A stretch of 64,000 nucleotides of DNA, from positions 1,459,637 through 1,523,636 of the forward strand of contig NZ_CP084028.1 in the NCBI RefSeq assembly GCF_020181595.1. Direction: 5' to 3'. This document shows, one piece after another, positions 34,167-44,791 of the stretch. The notes beneath the pieces were generated by a model. That model had not been told where the DNA came from. It did not search any database and saw only the letters and a list, made by a program, of their open reading frames with translations. Each line of letters starts with the position of its first letter. Position 1 is the stretch's first letter. This DNA comes from [Mycobacterium] vasticus (GTDB lineage Bacteria; Actinomycetota; Actinomycetes; Mycobacteriales; Mycobacteriaceae). A program made the position numbers and the translations under genes.

Positions 34167-35807
34167 ATGGCAACCGCGGGAACCAGCTCACGCGGTGCGT
34201 CGTCCTATGACCGCGGCGAGACTTCGCCCGCTCTGCTGACCACGACCATCGGCGTCAATCTGACGGCCAGCGCCGCGGCCTTCCCGGATCGTGATGCGCT
34301 GGTGGATCTTTCGTCGGGGAGGCGCTGGAGCTACGCCGAATTCAGTCATGATGTGCGCCGACTGGCCAGCGGCCTGATCTCGGCTGGTGTCGCAGCGGGG
34401 GATCGGGTGGGCATCTGGGCGCCCAACTGTGCCGAATGGGTTCTGACGCAGTACGCCACTGCCGGGATCGGGGCGGTGCTGGTCACCATCAACCCCGCCT
34501 ACCGCTCCCACGAATTGGCATACGCGCTCAAGCAGTCCGGGGTGGCGACGGTCATCTCGGCATCGCGTTTCAAGACCTCCGACTACGCCGGAATACTGGG
34601 GGAGGTGGCTCCCGAATGCCCGGAGCTGCGCGAGGTGGTGATCATCGGCGATACCCGCTGGCGCGACCTCGCCGGCACGCCGGTCGATACCGCATCCCTG
34701 GCGCAGCGCGGCGCGACGCTGAGCACGCAGGATCCGATCAATATCCAATACACCTCGGGCACAACGGGTTACCCGAAAGCTGCCACGCTCACGCACCGCA
34801 ATATCCTCAACAACGGCTATCTGGTCGGCGAACTGCTCGGCTACACCGAATCCGACCGGATCTGCCTGCCGGTGCCGCTCTATCACTGCTTCGGCCTTGT
34901 GATGGGCAGCCTCGCGGCGACCAGTCACGGCGCGGCGATCGTCTTGCCGGGTCCCGGCTTCGATCCGGCGGCCACGTTGCGGGCCGTGCAGGACGAGGCC
35001 TGCACCAGCCTCTACGGGGTGCCCACCATGTTCATCGCCGAGCTCGGTCTGGCCGACTCCGGCGACTACGACCTCAGCAGCCTGCGGACCGGGATCATGG
35101 CCGGGTCATCGTGCCCGGCGGAGGTGATGCGACGGGTCATCGATGACATGCACATGGCCGGGGTCGCGATCTGCTACGGCATGACCGAGACCTCCCCGGT
35201 CTCGACTCAGACCCGCTCCGATGACTCGCCTGCACGCCGAGTCGAAACGGTCGGGCAGGTCGGCCCGCACCTGGAGATCAAGCTGACCGACCCGGGCACC
35301 GGTGCGACGGTGTCGCGCGGGCAGGTCGGCGAGCTGTGCACCCGCGGATATTCGGTGATGACCGGTTACTGGAACGATCCGGAGACGACCGCCGAGGTCA
35401 TCGACGCCGACGGCTGGATGCACACCGGAGATCTGGCGGTCATGGACGACGACGGCTACGTGCGAATCACCGGGCGCATCAAGGACATGGTGATCCGTGG
35501 CGGGGAGAACATCTACCCGCGCGAGATCGAGGAGTTCCTCTACGGCCACCCCGACATCCTCGACGTAGCGGTCATCGGGGTGCCCGATCAGACCTACGGC
35601 GAGGAACTGATGGCGGTGGTCAGGCTGTGCGAGGGGGCGACGCCGATGACGGTCGAGGGGTTGCGGGAGTTCTGCGCCGGCAGGTTGGCGCATTTCAAGG
35701 TGCCGCGCTATCTGCGGATCGTCGACGATTTCCCGATGACGGTGACCGGCAAGGTCCGCAAGGACGAGGTTCGCCGGCAGGGGATCGAGCATTTGGCCGA
35801 CGGCTGA
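34167..35807 (+). CDS. fadD35: Acyl-CoA synthetase FadD35
   Basis: A 546-residue ANL ligase, the length of Rv2505c. The P-loop is [12 protein letters not shown] near 195, with the YGMTETSP motif near 335, GWMHTGDL near 415 and [13 protein letters not shown] near 435, including the A8 hinge and the conserved C-terminal Lys in TGKVRKDE. It would activate a short branched acid for the isovalerate pathway. The ATG at 34167 follows GGAGG; an upstream ATG at 34101 lies inside the operator and is rejected. Confidence 0.92.
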   Translation: MATAGTSSRGASSYDRGETSPALLTTTIGVNLTASAAAFPDRDALVDLSSGRRWSYAEFSHDVRRLASGLISAGVAAGDRVGIWAPNCAEWVLTQYATAGIGAVLVTINPAYRSHELAYALKQSGVATVISASRFKTSDYAGILGEVAPECPELREVVIIGDTRWRDLAGTPVDTASLAQRGATLSTQDPINIQYTSGTTGYPKAATLTHRNILNNGYLVGELLGYTESDRICLPVPLYHCFGLVMGSLAATSHGAAIVLPGPGFDPAATLRAVQDEACTSLYGVPTMFIAELGLADSGDYDLSSLRTGIMAGSSCPAEVMRRVIDDMHMAGVAICYGMTETSPVSTQTRSDDSPARRVETVGQVGPHLEIKLTDPGTGATVSRGQVGELCTRGYSVMTGYWNDPETTAEVIDADGWMHTGDLAVMDDDGYVRITGRIKDMVIRGGENIYPREIEEFLYGHPDILDVAVIGVPDQTYGEELMAVVRLCEGATPMTVEGLREFCAGRLAHFKVPRYLRIVDDFPMTVTGKVRKDEVRRQGIEHLADG

Positions 35808-35826
35808 CAGCGCGGCGAGAGAATGG

Positions 35827-35859
35827 TATTCTCTGGCATCAGTTAATCAACATTAACTG
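35827..35859 (+). promoter_or_regulatory. scoA promoter and BkaR-type operator 2
   Basis: A TATTCT -10 box (35827-35832) is followed by a perfect palindrome CAGTTAAT-N4-ATTAACTG (35840-35859) covering the expected transcription start. Binding there would block the scoA-to-citE operon. Confidence 0.7.
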
Positions 35860-35876
35860 AAATCGAGGAGGCGCGG

Positions 35877-36629
35877 GTGGCGATGGACAAGGTCGTCGCG
35901 ACGGCGGCGCAAGCCGTGGCCGACGTGACCGACGGTGCGTCCCTGGCGGTGGGCGGGTTCGGGCTCTGCGGCATTCCGGAGGCGTTGATCGACGCCCTGC
36001 TGCAGCTTGGCGTCACCGATCTGGAGACGGTCTCCAACAACTGCGGTGTCGACGGGATCGGGCTGGGAGTGCTCCTGGAGCGCAAACGGATTCGTCGCAC
36101 CATCAGCTCCTATGTGGGCGAGAACAAGGAATTCGCCCGCCAGTTCCTATCCGGCGAGCTCGAAGTCGAGTTGACCCCGCAGGGAACGCTGGCCGAGCGA
36201 CTGCGCGCGGGCGGTGCCGGGATCCCGGCGTTCTACACCCCCACCGGGGTGGGCACCCAGGTGGCCGACGGCGGCCTGCCCTGGCGGTACGACGGTGCCG
36301 GCGGGGTGGCGGTGGCCTCGCCGCCCAAGGAGACCCGTGACTTCGACGGGCGCACCTATGTTCTGGAGCGCGCGATTCGCACCGACTTCGCCCTGGTACA
36401 CGCCTGGAAGGGCGACCGGCACGGCAACCTGGTCTACCGTGAAGCCGCCGCCAACTTCAACCCGGAATGCGCTGCGGCGGGCCGCATCACCATCGCCGAG
36501 GTCGAGCACCTGGTCGAACCCGGCGAGATCTGCCCCGCCGAGGTACACACCCAGGGGGTCTTCGTGCACCGGGTGGTGCATGTGCCCGATCCGATCAAGC
36601 GAATCGAACGGGAGACGGTGCGCGCATGA
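35877..36629 (+). CDS. scoA: Succinyl-CoA:3-ketoacid CoA-transferase subunit A
   Basis: A 250-residue alpha subunit, counterpart of Rv2504c (248 residues if the ATG at 35883 is used). [35 protein letters not shown] and [14 protein letters not shown] are family strings. GGAGG lies 5 bases before the GTG at 35877 and 11 before the ATG. With ScoB it converts acetoacetate, the end product of leucine breakdown, to acetoacetyl-CoA. First gene of the leucine operon behind operator 2. Confidence 0.93.
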   Translation: MAMDKVVATAAQAVADVTDGASLAVGGFGLCGIPEALIDALLQLGVTDLETVSNNCGVDGIGLGVLLERKRIRRTISSYVGENKEFARQFLSGELEVELTPQGTLAERLRAGGAGIPAFYTPTGVGTQVADGGLPWRYDGAGGVAVASPPKETRDFDGRTYVLERAIRTDFALVHAWKGDRHGNLVYREAAANFNPECAAAGRITIAEVEHLVEPGEICPAEVHTQGVFVHRVVHVPDPIKRIERETVRA

Positions 36630-37267
36630 CCCTCACCAGAGACGAGCTGGCCGCACGGGTGGCCACCGAGCTGCGCGACGGGCAGTACGTCAACCTCGGC
36701 ATCGGGCTGCCGACCTTGATTCCGAACCACATTCCCGACGGCATCAACGTCGTGCTGCACTCGGAGAACGGAATCCTCGGCGTCGGGCCCTATCCGCTGC
36801 GCGAGGACCTCGACGCCGACCTGATCAACGCCGGCAAAGAGACGGTGACGGTGCTGCCCGGGGCGTCGTTCTTCTCGTCGTCCGCTTCGTTCGGAGTCAT
36901 CCGCGGTGGTCACCTGGACGTGGCCGTCCTTGGCGCCATGCAGGTTTCGGCGGCCGGGGACCTGGCCAACTGGATGATTCCCGGCAAGATGATCAAGGGC
37001 ATGGGCGGCGCGATGGACCTGGTGCACGGGGCGCGGCGGGTGATCGTGATGATGGAGCACGCCGCCAAAGACGGCAGCGCCAAGATCGTCGAGCAGTGCA
37101 CGTTGCCGCTCACCGGCGCCCGGTGCGTCAACCGGATCATCACCGACCTGGCCGTCATCGACGTCACCCCGGCCGGCCTGGAATTGATCGAGACCGCGCC
37201 GGGAGTGTCCGTCGACGAGGTCGTCGCCAAAACCGGCGCGCAGCTGAATCTTTCGACGCTGTCATGA
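36626..37267 (+). CDS. scoB: Succinyl-CoA:3-ketoacid CoA-transferase subunit B
   Basis: A 213-residue beta subunit with the catalytic Glu in SENGILG near residue 51 and the [13 protein letters not shown] stretch. Overlaps scoA and accD1 by four bases each (ATGA), so subunits are made in balance. Paralogous to the pair at 20495-21906. Confidence 0.94.
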   Translation: MTLTRDELAARVATELRDGQYVNLGIGLPTLIPNHIPDGINVVLHSENGILGVGPYPLREDLDADLINAGKETVTVLPGASFFSSSASFGVIRGGHLDVAVLGAMQVSAAGDLANWMIPGKMIKGMGGAMDLVHGARRVIVMMEHAAKDGSAKIVEQCTLPLTGARCVNRIITDLAVIDVTPAGLELIETAPGVSVDEVVAKTGAQLNLSTLS

Positions 37268-38835
37268 CCGCCCCGACATTCGCCGATGAGCACCGGCGCC
37301 TGGTCGCCGAGCTCAACGTCAAACTGGCGGCAGCCGCACTCGGCGGCAACGAGCGCTCTCGCGAGCGGCACGTCGCCCGCGGCAAGTTGTTGCCGCGCGA
37401 CCGGGTCGACCGGCTGCTGGACCCGGGCAGCCCGTTCCTGGAACTGGCCCCGCTGGCCGCCGACGGCATGTACGACGACGAGTGTCCGGGCGCCGGCATC
37501 ATCACCGGTGTCGGGCGGGTGTCCGGCCGGGAGTGCGTGATCGTCGCCAACGACGCCACCGTCAAAGGCGGCACCTACTACCCGGTGACGGTCAAGAAGC
37601 ACCTGCGCGCCCAAGAAGTGGCGCTGGGCAACCGGCTGCCCTGCCTGTACCTGGTGGACTCCGGCGGTGCGTTTCTGCCCCGCCAGGACGAGGTGTTCCC
37701 CGACCGTGAGCACTTCGGCCGGATCTTCTACAACCAGGCCACCATGAGCGCCTTGGGCATCCCGCAGATCGCGGCGGTGCTGGGATCTTGCACCGCGGGC
37801 GGCGCCTACGTGCCGGCGATGAGCGACGAGGCGGTGATCGTCCGGGAGCAGGGCACCATTTTCCTGGGCGGCCCGCCCCTGGTGAAGGCCGCCACCGGAG
37901 AGGTGGTGACCGCTGAAGAACTCGGCGGCGGTGACCTGCACTCACGTGTCTCCGGGGTCACCGACTACCTCGCCGATGACGACGAACACGCATTGCGCAT
38001 CGTGCGGCAGATCGCCGCGACCTTCGGTCCGAGGGTTGAAAGCCCTTGGGAGGTAGCCGACTCCGCCCCGCCCCGCCACGACCCGTCCGGGCTCTACGAC
38101 GTGGTTCCCCCCGACCCGCGGGTGCCCTACGACGTTCGGCAGGTGATCACACGGCTGGTCGACGGCAGCGAGTTCAGCGAGTTCAAGGCCGAATACGGCA
38201 AGACCCTGGTGACGGCGTTCGCAAGCATCCACGGGCATCCGGTGGGAATCATCGCCAACAACGGGGTGCTGTTCGGCGAATCCGCGGTCAAGGGAGCGCA
38301 CTTCATCGAACTGTGCGACAAGCGCTCGATTCCGCTGGTGTTCCTGCAGAACATCGCGGGCTTCATGGTCGGCCGGGACTACGAGGCCGGTGGCATCGCC
38401 AAGCACGGCGCCAAAATGGTGACCGCGGTGGCCTGCGCGCGGGTGCCCAAGCTGACGGTGGTGATCGGCGGGTCCTACGGGGCGGGCAACTACTCGATGT
38501 GCGGCCGGGCGTATTCGCCGCGCTTCCTGTGGATGTGGCCCAACGCCCGGATCTCGGTGATGGGCGGCGAACAGGCGGCCTCGGTGCTGGCCACTGTGCG
38601 CGGCGAACAGCTCGAGGCCGCCGGCAAGCCGTGGTCACCCGCGGAGGAGGACGCGTTCAAAGCCCCGATCCGCGAGCAGTATGAGGCACAGGGCAATCCG
38701 TACTATTCGACCGCGCGGTTGTGGGACGACGGGATCATCGACCCGGCCGATACCAGAACAGTGCTGGGGCTGGCTCTTTCGGTGTGTGCGAACGCGCCGC
38801 TGGACCCGGTCTCCTACGGCGTCTTCCGGATGTGA
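37264..38835 (+). CDS. accD1: Methylcrotonyl-CoA carboxylase beta subunit
   Basis: A 523-residue carboxyltransferase. Both halves of the crotonase-like fold are seen: [19 protein letters not shown] with [16 protein letters not shown], and [27 protein letters not shown] cut here to [15 protein letters not shown]. With AccA1 it carboxylates 3-methylcrotonyl-CoA in leucine breakdown (AccA1-AccD1, Rv2501c-Rv2502c). Coupled to scoB by ATGA. Confidence 0.94.
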   Translation: MTAPTFADEHRRLVAELNVKLAAAALGGNERSRERHVARGKLLPRDRVDRLLDPGSPFLELAPLAADGMYDDECPGAGIITGVGRVSGRECVIVANDATVKGGTYYPVTVKKHLRAQEVALGNRLPCLYLVDSGGAFLPRQDEVFPDREHFGRIFYNQATMSALGIPQIAAVLGSCTAGGAYVPAMSDEAVIVREQGTIFLGGPPLVKAATGEVVTAEELGGGDLHSRVSGVTDYLADDDEHALRIVRQIAATFGPRVESPWEVADSAPPRHDPSGLYDVVPPDPRVPYDVRQVITRLVDGSEFSEFKAEYGKTLVTAFASIHGHPVGIIANNGVLFGESAVKGAHFIELCDKRSIPLVFLQNIAGFMVGRDYEAGGIAKHGAKMVTAVACARVPKLTVVIGGSYGAGNYSMCGRAYSPRFLWMWPNARISVMGGEQAASVLATVRGEQLEAAGKPWSPAEEDAFKAPIREQYEAQGNPYYSTARLWDDGIIDPADTRTVLGLALSVCANAPLDPVSYGVFRM

Positions 38836-38841
38836 GCGACC

Positions 38842-40827
38842 ATGTTTGAAACCGTGTTGGTGGCCAACCGCGGCGAGATCGCCGTCCGGGTGATCCGCAC
38901 CCTGCGGCGCATGGGTATTCGGTCGGTGGCCGTCTACAGCGACGCCGACGCCGGGGCACTGCATGTGCGCGAGGCCGACACCGCAGTGCGGCTGGGCCCC
39001 GCCCCGGTGGGCGAGAGCTATCTGTCGATTCCCAAGGTTGTGCAGGCCGCCGCGGACACTGGGGCCCAGGCGATTCACCCCGGATACGGATTCCTCTCCG
39101 AGAACGCCGGATTCGCCGCCGCCTGCGAGCGCGCCGGAGTGGTGTTCATCGGGCCGCCGGCCCGGGCCATCGAGGTGATGGGCGACAAGATCTCCGCCAA
39201 GAACACTGTCACCGCCTTTGAGGTGCCGGTGGTGCCGGGTATCGCCAAACCCGGTCTCTCCGACGACGATCTGGTGGCCGCGGCCGGCGAGATCGGCTAC
39301 CCGGTGCTGATCAAGCCGTCGGCCGGCGGTGGGGGCAAAGGCATGCACCTGGTGGAGGAGCCTGCCCAGCTGCGCACGGCACTGGCCACCGCACGGCGCG
39401 AGGCCGCCTCGGCGTTCGGCGACGACACCTTGTTCCTGGAGCGGTTCGTGTTGCGGCCCCGCCACATCGAGGTGCAGATCCTGGCCGACACGCACGGCAA
39501 CGTGGTGCACCTCGGCGAGCGCGAATGCAGCCTGCAGCGACGCCACCAGAAGGTGATTGAGGAGGCGCCGTCCCCGCTGCTGGACGCCGCCACCCGCGAC
39601 CGGATCGGCACGGCGGCCTGCAACACCGCCCGCAGCGTCGACTACGTCGGCGCCGGCACGGTGGAGTTCATCGTCTCCGCCGATCGTCCCGATGAGTTCT
39701 TCTTCATGGAGATGAACACCCGGCTGCAGGTGGAACACCCTGTCACCGAGGCGATCACCGGACTGGACCTCGTCGAGTGGCAACTGCGGGTGGCCGCCGG
39801 GGAGAAGCTGGCCTTCACCCAAGACCAGATCGCCCTCACCGGGCACGCCGTCGAAGCCCGGGTCTACGCCGAAGACCCGGCGCGCGGCTTCCTGCCCACC
39901 GGCGGACGGGTATTGGCGGTGCACGAACCCACCGGCGCGGGGGTGCGGGTGGATTCGTCGTTGCAGGACGGCACCGTGGTGGGCAGCGACTACGACCCGA
40001 TGCTGTCCAAGGTGATCGCCCACGGTGCCGACCGGGCGCAGGCGCTTGCGCGGTTGGACGCGGCACTGGCCGGCACCGCGGTGTTCGGGGTGCAGACCAA
40101 CGTCGAGTTCCTGCGCTTCCTGCTGGCAGACCCCCGGGTGATCGCCGGTGACCTGGACACCGAACTGCTGGACGCGCGCTCGGGCGACTTCTCGCCGCTG
40201 GCCGCCCCCGACGACGTCCTGGCCGCGGCGGGGCTGTACCGCCAGTGGGCGCTCACGCGGCGAGGTCGCGGTGATCTGTGGGCTGCCCCGAGCGGCTGGC
40301 GGATCGGGGCTGCGGCGCCGGTGCGCACCGATGTGCGCACCGCGCAGCGCTCGGAGACGGTCTCGGTGTGGGGGTTGCCCGGCGCTGCACAGGTTCAGGT
40401 CGGCGACGGTGAGATCGTCAGCGCTCAGGTCGACGTCGACGGAGACCAGCTGATCGCCACGGTCGCCGGGCAGCAGCGCCGGTTCATGTTCGCCGAGGCC
40501 GATGATCAGCTGTGGATATGCGACGAGCGCGGCAGCTGGCAGTTGCGGGAAGCCGAAGTGGTGCGGGTGCACCGCGGCGGCGGTACTCGTAGTGCCGAGA
40601 TCGTCAGCCCGATGCCGGGCAGCGTGATCGCGCTGCACGTCGAGCCGGAATCGCCGGTGGCCGAAGGCGATCCGGTGGTGGTGGTCGAGGCGATGAAGAT
40701 GGAGCACACCCTGGCCGCGCCGATCAGCGGCCGGGTGGAGCTGTTGGTGTCGGTTGGCGATCAGGTGAGCGTGGACCAGGTGCTGGCCCGTCTGATTCCC
40801 GAGGTGAGTGAGGACAAGCAGCAATGA
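38842..40827 (+). CDS. accA1: Biotin carboxylase/BCCP alpha subunit of methylcrotonyl-CoA carboxylase
   Basis: A 661-residue fused subunit: biotin carboxylase with ATP-grasp loop GGGGKGMH near 165 and the EHPVTE motif near 300, then a BT-type linker and a C-terminal biotinyl domain with Lys619 in EAMKMEH. It carboxylates its own biotin and hands it to AccD1. The ATG at 38842 follows accD1 by six bases and its stop overlaps fadE19. Confidence 0.95.
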   Translation: MFETVLVANRGEIAVRVIRTLRRMGIRSVAVYSDADAGALHVREADTAVRLGPAPVGESYLSIPKVVQAAADTGAQAIHPGYGFLSENAGFAAACERAGVVFIGPPARAIEVMGDKISAKNTVTAFEVPVVPGIAKPGLSDDDLVAAAGEIGYPVLIKPSAGGGGKGMHLVEEPAQLRTALATARREAASAFGDDTLFLERFVLRPRHIEVQILADTHGNVVHLGERECSLQRRHQKVIEEAPSPLLDAATRDRIGTAACNTARSVDYVGAGTVEFIVSADRPDEFFFMEMNTRLQVEHPVTEAITGLDLVEWQLRVAAGEKLAFTQDQIALTGHAVEARVYAEDPARGFLPTGGRVLAVHEPTGAGVRVDSSLQDGTVVGSDYDPMLSKVIAHGADRAQALARLDAALAGTAVFGVQTNVEFLRFLLADPRVIAGDLDTELLDARSGDFSPLAAPDDVLAAAGLYRQWALTRRGRGDLWAAPSGWRIGAAAPVRTDVRTAQRSETVSVWGLPGAAQVQVGDGEIVSAQVDVDGDQLIATVAGQQRRFMFAEADDQLWICDERGSWQLREAEVVRVHRGGGTRSAEIVSPMPGSVIALHVEPESPVAEGDPVVVVEAMKMEHTLAAPISGRVELLVSVGDQVSVDQVLARLIPEVSEDKQQ

Positions 40828-41984
40828 CGACTATTACGGCAGGGGTTCTGCCGAAGGAATACCAGGAACTTCGCGACACCGTCGCCGATTTCGCGCGCAC
40901 CGTGGTGGCCCCGGTGGCCGCCAAACACGATGAGGAACACAGCTTCCCCTACTCGGTGATTGCCAAGATGGGCGAGATGGGGCTGTTCGGGCTGCCGTTC
41001 CCGGAGGAATACGGCGGCATGGGCGGCGACTTCTTCGCGCTGACGCTCGCGCTGGAGGAACTCGGCAAGGTCGACCAGTCGGTGGCGATGACGCTGGAGG
41101 CCGGGGTGGGCCTGGGGGCCATGCCGATCTACCGGTTCGGCACCGAGGAACAGAAGCAGCGTTGGTTGCCGGATCTGGTCACCGGTCGCGCGCTGGCCGG
41201 GTTCGGTCTGACCGAGCCGGGTGCGGGATCGGATGCCGGGGGCACCCGCACCACCGCCCGCCGAGACAACGGCGACTGGGTCGTCAACGGCACCAAGCAG
41301 TTCATCACCAACTCCGGAACCGACATCACCTCGCTGGTGACGGTCACCGCCGTCACCGGGACCCGCCCCGACGGTAAGAAGGAGATCTCCACGATCATCG
41401 TTCCTTCGGGTACACCGGGTTTCACCGTGGAGCCGGCCTACAACAAGGTGGGCTGGAACGCCTCCGACACCCACCCCCTGACCTTTGTCGACGCCCGTGT
41501 CCCGGAGGCCAATCTGCTCGGAGAGGAAGGCCGCGGTTACGCGAACTTCCTGTCGATCCTCGACGAGGGCCGCATCGCCATTGCCGCGGTGGCCACCGGG
41601 GTGGCGCAGGGTTGCGTCGACGAAAGCGTCAAGTACGCCGGCGAACGCGAGGCGTTCGGCCAGACCATCGGCTCCTATCAGGCGATCAGCTTCAAGATCG
41701 CCCGGATGGAGGCCCGCGCCCACGTCGCACGCACCGCCTATTACGACGCCGTGGCGAAGATGTTGGCGGGCAAGCCGTTCAAGAAGGAGGCGGCGATCGC
41801 CAAGATGATCTCCTCGGAGGCCGCGATGGACAACGCCCGCGACGCCACCCAGATTCACGGCGGCTACGGCTTCATCAACGAATATCCGGTGGCCCGGCAC
41901 TACCGGGACAGCAAGATTCTGGAGATCGGCGAGGGCACCACCGAGGTGCAGCTGATGCTGATCGCACGATCGTTGGGACTGTGA
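40824..41984 (+). CDS. fadE19: Acyl-CoA dehydrogenase, isovaleryl-CoA type (FadE19)
   Basis: A 386-residue FAD-dependent acyl-CoA dehydrogenase. [15 protein letters not shown] (near 130) binds [11 protein letters not shown] lies near 155 and [14 protein letters not shown] near 345. It should convert isovaleryl-CoA to 3-methylcrotonyl-CoA, feeding AccA1-AccD1. A Glu is present in the C-terminal EGTTEV motif, the place of the catalytic base in short-chain enzymes, whereas classical isovaleryl-CoA dehydrogenases use a different position. ATG overlaps accA1. Confidence 0.92.
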   Translation: MTTITAGVLPKEYQELRDTVADFARTVVAPVAAKHDEEHSFPYSVIAKMGEMGLFGLPFPEEYGGMGGDFFALTLALEELGKVDQSVAMTLEAGVGLGAMPIYRFGTEEQKQRWLPDLVTGRALAGFGLTEPGAGSDAGGTRTTARRDNGDWVVNGTKQFITNSGTDITSLVTVTAVTGTRPDGKKEISTIIVPSGTPGFTVEPAYNKVGWNASDTHPLTFVDARVPEANLLGEEGRGYANFLSILDEGRIAIAAVATGVAQGCVDESVKYAGEREAFGQTIGSYQAISFKIARMEARAHVARTAYYDAVAKMLAGKPFKKEAAIAKMISSEAAMDNARDATQIHGGYGFINEYPVARHYRDSKILEIGEGTTEVQLMLIARSLGL

Positions 41985-42082
41985 TGAGCACATCCCGCGA
42001 GAGGGAATCCTGCGACGCCGCCACGGCGTGTCGCGTCGTGAGATTCCCTCTCGGCGAGGGAGTGGAAGGGGATGTGCGGTGA
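41984..42082 (+). CDS. Coupling mini-ORF inside a palindromic element (MIRU-like)
   Basis: A 32-codon frame bridges fadE19 and the MaoC-like gene. Its ATG overlaps the fadE19 stop (TGATG) and its TGA overlaps the next GTG (GTGA). The DNA forms a nested inverted repeat: CGAGAGGGAATC (41998-42009) pairs with GATTCCCTCTCG (42042-42053), enclosing GCGAC/GTCGC and GCCG/CGGC. Mycobacterial MIRU elements have exactly this end-overlap layout, so this is probably an inserted repeat that kept translational coupling. Whether the peptide matters is unknown. Confidence 0.5.
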   Translation: MSTSRERESCDAATACRVVRFPLGEGVEGDVR

Positions 42083-42567
42083 GCAAGACCGTAGAGCAAC
42101 GCGGGTTGTGGTTCGAGGAATACGAGATCGGGACCACCTACGCACACCGGCCCGGGCGTACCCTCACCGAAGCCGACAACGTGCTGTTCACCACCTTGAC
42201 CATGAACACCCAGTCGCTGCACCTGGATGCGGCCTGGGCCGCCGAGCAGCCCGGGTTTCGCGGTGAGCGGCTGGTGAACTCGATGCTGACGCTGTCCACG
42301 ATGGTCGGGCTGTCGGTCGCGCAGCTGACGCTCGGCACCATCGTGGCCAACCTCGGATTCTCGGAGGTGTCGTTTCCCAAGCCGGTGTTCCACGGCGACA
42401 CCCTCTACGCCGAGACGGTCTGCACCGACAAACGCGAATCCAAGAGCCGCCCGGGCGAGGGCATCGTGACGCTGGAACACCTCGGCCGCAACCAGCACGG
42501 AGACGTAGTGGCCCGCGCGGTGCGCACCACCTTGGTGCGCAAGAAGCCCACTGAGGACGGCCGATGA
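42079..42567 (+). CDS. MaoC-like hotdog dehydratase
   Basis: A 162-residue single hotdog domain of the MaoC family, counterpart of Rv2499c: [21 protein letters not shown] at 12-32 (catalytic Asp and His side chains in the T-EAD...H pattern), and [15 protein letters not shown] near 95. Probably hydrates an enoyl-CoA in the leucine pathway, filling the 3-methylglutaconyl-CoA hydratase step before the HMG-CoA lyase; this assignment is inferred from position. AAGGGG lies before the GTG at 42079. Confidence 0.87.
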   Translation: MSKTVEQRGLWFEEYEIGTTYAHRPGRTLTEADNVLFTTLTMNTQSLHLDAAWAAEQPGFRGERLVNSMLTLSTMVGLSVAQLTLGTIVANLGFSEVSFPKPVFHGDTLYAETVCTDKRESKSRPGEGIVTLEHLGRNQHGDVVARAVRTTLVRKKPTEDGR

Positions 42568-43361
42568 GCACCGGACCGGCCTGGCTGTTCTGCCCGGCGG
42601 ACCGCCCGGAACGCTACGGCAAAGCCGCCGCGGTGGCCGACGTGGTGATCCTCGACCTGGAGGACGGCGTGGCCGCCGCAGACCGGCCGGCAGCGCGAGA
42701 AGCCCTGTGCAACAACCCGCTTGATCCGGAGCGGACGGTGGTTCGGGTCAACCCGGCCGGCACCGAGGACCAGGCCCGCGACTTGGAGGCGCTGGCCGAC
42801 ACCGCCTACACGACGGTGATGCTGGCCAAGACCGAGTCGGCCGCCCAGGTCGAAGCGCTGGCGCCCCGGAAGGTGGTCGCGCTTCTGGAAACCCCGCGCG
42901 GTGTGGTGTTGTCGTCTGAGATCGCGGCCGCGCAGGGATGCGTCGCGATGATGTGGGGCGCTGAGGATCTGGTCGCGGCCATGGGCGGTGGTTCGAGTCG
43001 GCATGCGGACGGCACCTATCGGGACTTCGCCCGCCACGCCCGCTCGACGGTGCTGCTGGCGGCGTCCGCGTTCGGCCGCGCGGCGCTGGACGCGGTGTAC
43101 CTCAACATCGGCGACCTCGACGGTCTCAAGGCCGAAGCGCTGGACGGCGCTGCGGTCGGATTCGCGGCCACGGTGTGTATCCATCCGACCCAGATCGCGG
43201 TGGTCCGTGACGCCTACCGGCCCGCGCCGGAGCGAATCGATTGGGCGCGAAGGGTGCTCGCGGCCGCGCAGACCGAGCGCGGGGTGTTCGCGTTCGAAGG
43301 TCAGATGGTGGACTCTCCGGTACTGCGGCACGCCGAGGCCATTCTGCGGCGGGCGGAATAA
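42564..43361 (+). CDS. citE: CitE-like HMG-CoA/beta-methylmalyl-CoA lyase
   Basis: A 265-residue TIM-barrel lyase of the CitE/HpcH family: [14 protein letters not shown] (8-21), [12 protein letters not shown] near 30 with metal ligands Glu and Asp, LLETPRGV near 110, [12 protein letters not shown] near 135. The counterpart Rv2498c is reported as an HMG-CoA-type lyase, which fits release of acetoacetate for ScoAB. Overlaps the MaoC gene by four bases. In M. tuberculosis bkdA follows directly; here an 11-kb block intervenes. Confidence 0.92.
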   Translation: MSTGPAWLFCPADRPERYGKAAAVADVVILDLEDGVAAADRPAAREALCNNPLDPERTVVRVNPAGTEDQARDLEALADTAYTTVMLAKTESAAQVEALAPRKVVALLETPRGVVLSSEIAAAQGCVAMMWGAEDLVAAMGGGSSRHADGTYRDFARHARSTVLLAASAFGRAALDAVYLNIGDLDGLKAEALDGAAVGFAATVCIHPTQIAVVRDAYRPAPERIDWARRVLAAAQTERGVFAFEGQMVDSPVLRHAEAILRRAE

Positions 43362-43364
43362 CCA

Positions 43365-44627
43365 CTAACCTCCGGGAGTGACGGCGCGCCTGCCCGCGGC
43401 ACCGCGCCAGGCGAGGGCTTCCAATGCAACAGCCACGTGCACGCTGCTGCCGTCCAGCGGCTGTGGAAGCAGTTCGTTGGCACGAGAAAGTCGGCGCAGC
43501 AACGTGTTCCGGTGAGTGAAGAGGCGTGCGGACGCCCGTGCCGCGTTGCATTGCTCACGGACAAAAGTGAGGACCGTCCGATGGAGTTCGGTGCTCGCGA
43601 ACTCGAAATCCCCGAGCGTGTGTGTGATGAACCGGTCCGCCTGTTCGGGTTCCGCGTTGATCAACGAGACGAGTTCGACTTCGGAGAACCGCGCGACCTG
43701 CTGAGTAGAGCCGAGCCGTGCCATCATCCGTTGGGTGGTGATGGCGTCGAGGTGACTGGTCCGGAAGCCTTCGATCCCCGCAGTGGTGGGTCCCAGGGCG
43801 ATCCGGACACCGGGAGGAATCCGGCGGAGCGACCTGGCGTCGAGTTCTGGACCGGTTGGGCCCGACAACCAGATCCATCGGGTGGCCGCGCTGGCCAGCA
43901 CCGATAACGCCGGCTGTCCGTGCTGACCTTGTATCAACATTTCGGCCGCTTGGGCGAGATCGGACTGGTCGGTGGCCGATTCGTCACCCCAGATGACGGC
44001 TGCTGTGTGCTCTTGCTCAAGTTGGTAGCCCAGCTGGTCCTGAGCGTGTTCCAGCGGAATCGGCGCGGCGTCGAGGATCAGCGCCACGATCTGGCGGCGT
44101 TCGGCGTGCGTACCGCGAACGAGTTCATTGCGTTCGATTGCCATCTGGCGGTGGATCCCGGAGACCGTCGCGCCCAGGAACGACGTGATTGAGCGCTCGG
44201 AAACATCGAACAGTTCCCGCATTTCGTCAGGGTCGGATGTCAGGCTGAAGACGATCTGCATCCAGGCCCGCACCGTCGCGTTCTGCGCGAGCCGATACAT
44301 GTCGACGACCGCGGCCTCGTCAATGCCGAGGCGGACCAGGTAGCGCGCAATCGCAAGTGCTTCCGTGCCGAGGTTGGGCGGTACCGGCTCGCCGGGATGA
44401 CTGATGTTGGCAGCCGCCCAATGAATCTGGTTCGACCGGTTCGACCGATCCACCGCTTCGACGGCAACCGGATCGTTGGCGATCACCCCGAGATACTCCG
44501 ACGACGACAGCATGTCCTGACGCGCGCCGGCAAACCACCAGGGGCGGGTATCGATCACCGACCTTGCGCCCTGCTGAATCAGTTCGCGTACGCGCTTGGA
44601 GGGACGTGCCCAGACTGTGGAGGTCAT
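43365..44627 (-). CDS. PucR/CdaR-type transcriptional regulator
   Basis: A 420-residue regulator. N-terminal helical sensor-like region (about 20-165, with YLVRLGIDEAAVVDMYRLAQN), a GGDEF-related middle (about 180-300) and a C-terminal PucR helix-turn-helix with LFTHRNTLLRRLSRANELLP near 375-395. Ligand unknown. The ATG at 44627 lacks a clear ribosome site. It is divergent from the large exported protein, with 164 bases between, and may control it. It ends four bases from citE and opens the accessory block. Confidence 0.85.
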   Translation of the reverse strand: MTSTVWARPSKRVRELIQQGARSVIDTRPWWFAGARQDMLSSSEYLGVIANDPVAVEAVDRSNRSNQIHWAAANISHPGEPVPPNLGTEALAIARYLVRLGIDEAAVVDMYRLAQNATVRAWMQIVFSLTSDPDEMRELFDVSERSITSFLGATVSGIHRQMAIERNELVRGTHAERRQIVALILDAAPIPLEHAQDQLGYQLEQEHTAAVIWGDESATDQSDLAQAAEMLIQGQHGQPALSVLASAATRWIWLSGPTGPELDARSLRRIPPGVRIALGPTTAGIEGFRTSHLDAITTQRMMARLGSTQQVARFSEVELVSLINAEPEQADRFITHTLGDFEFASTELHRTVLTFVREQCNAARASARLFTHRNTLLRRLSRANELLPQPLDGSSVHVAVALEALAWRGAAGRRAVTPGG

Positions 44628-44791
44628 CAAGTCAGCCTAGCTAATAAAACAGTGTGTTATGCACCAATTGAAGCTTGCTTTCGGTGCACGATGGCTCTTG
44701 CCGGTGGTAGCGCGATCGCGCACACTTGAGCGTGATCTTCCAGATCTCTCAGCTTCAACTTGAAAAACCTTCATCTTCCAGGAGACCCGCT
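44628..44791. promoter_or_regulatory. Divergent control region with TGCACC/GGTGCA repeat
   Basis: The 164-bp gap between the PucR-like gene and the exported protein contains TGCACC (44659-44664) and, 17 bases on, GGTGCA (44682-44687), an inverted repeat that could bind the regulator. An AGGAGA ribosome site precedes 44792. Confidence 0.35.

Noticed and set aside
42079..42567. MaoC gene as part of a fused fadE19 product through the mini-ORF
   Set aside because: Stops separate all three frames; only start-stop overlaps join them.
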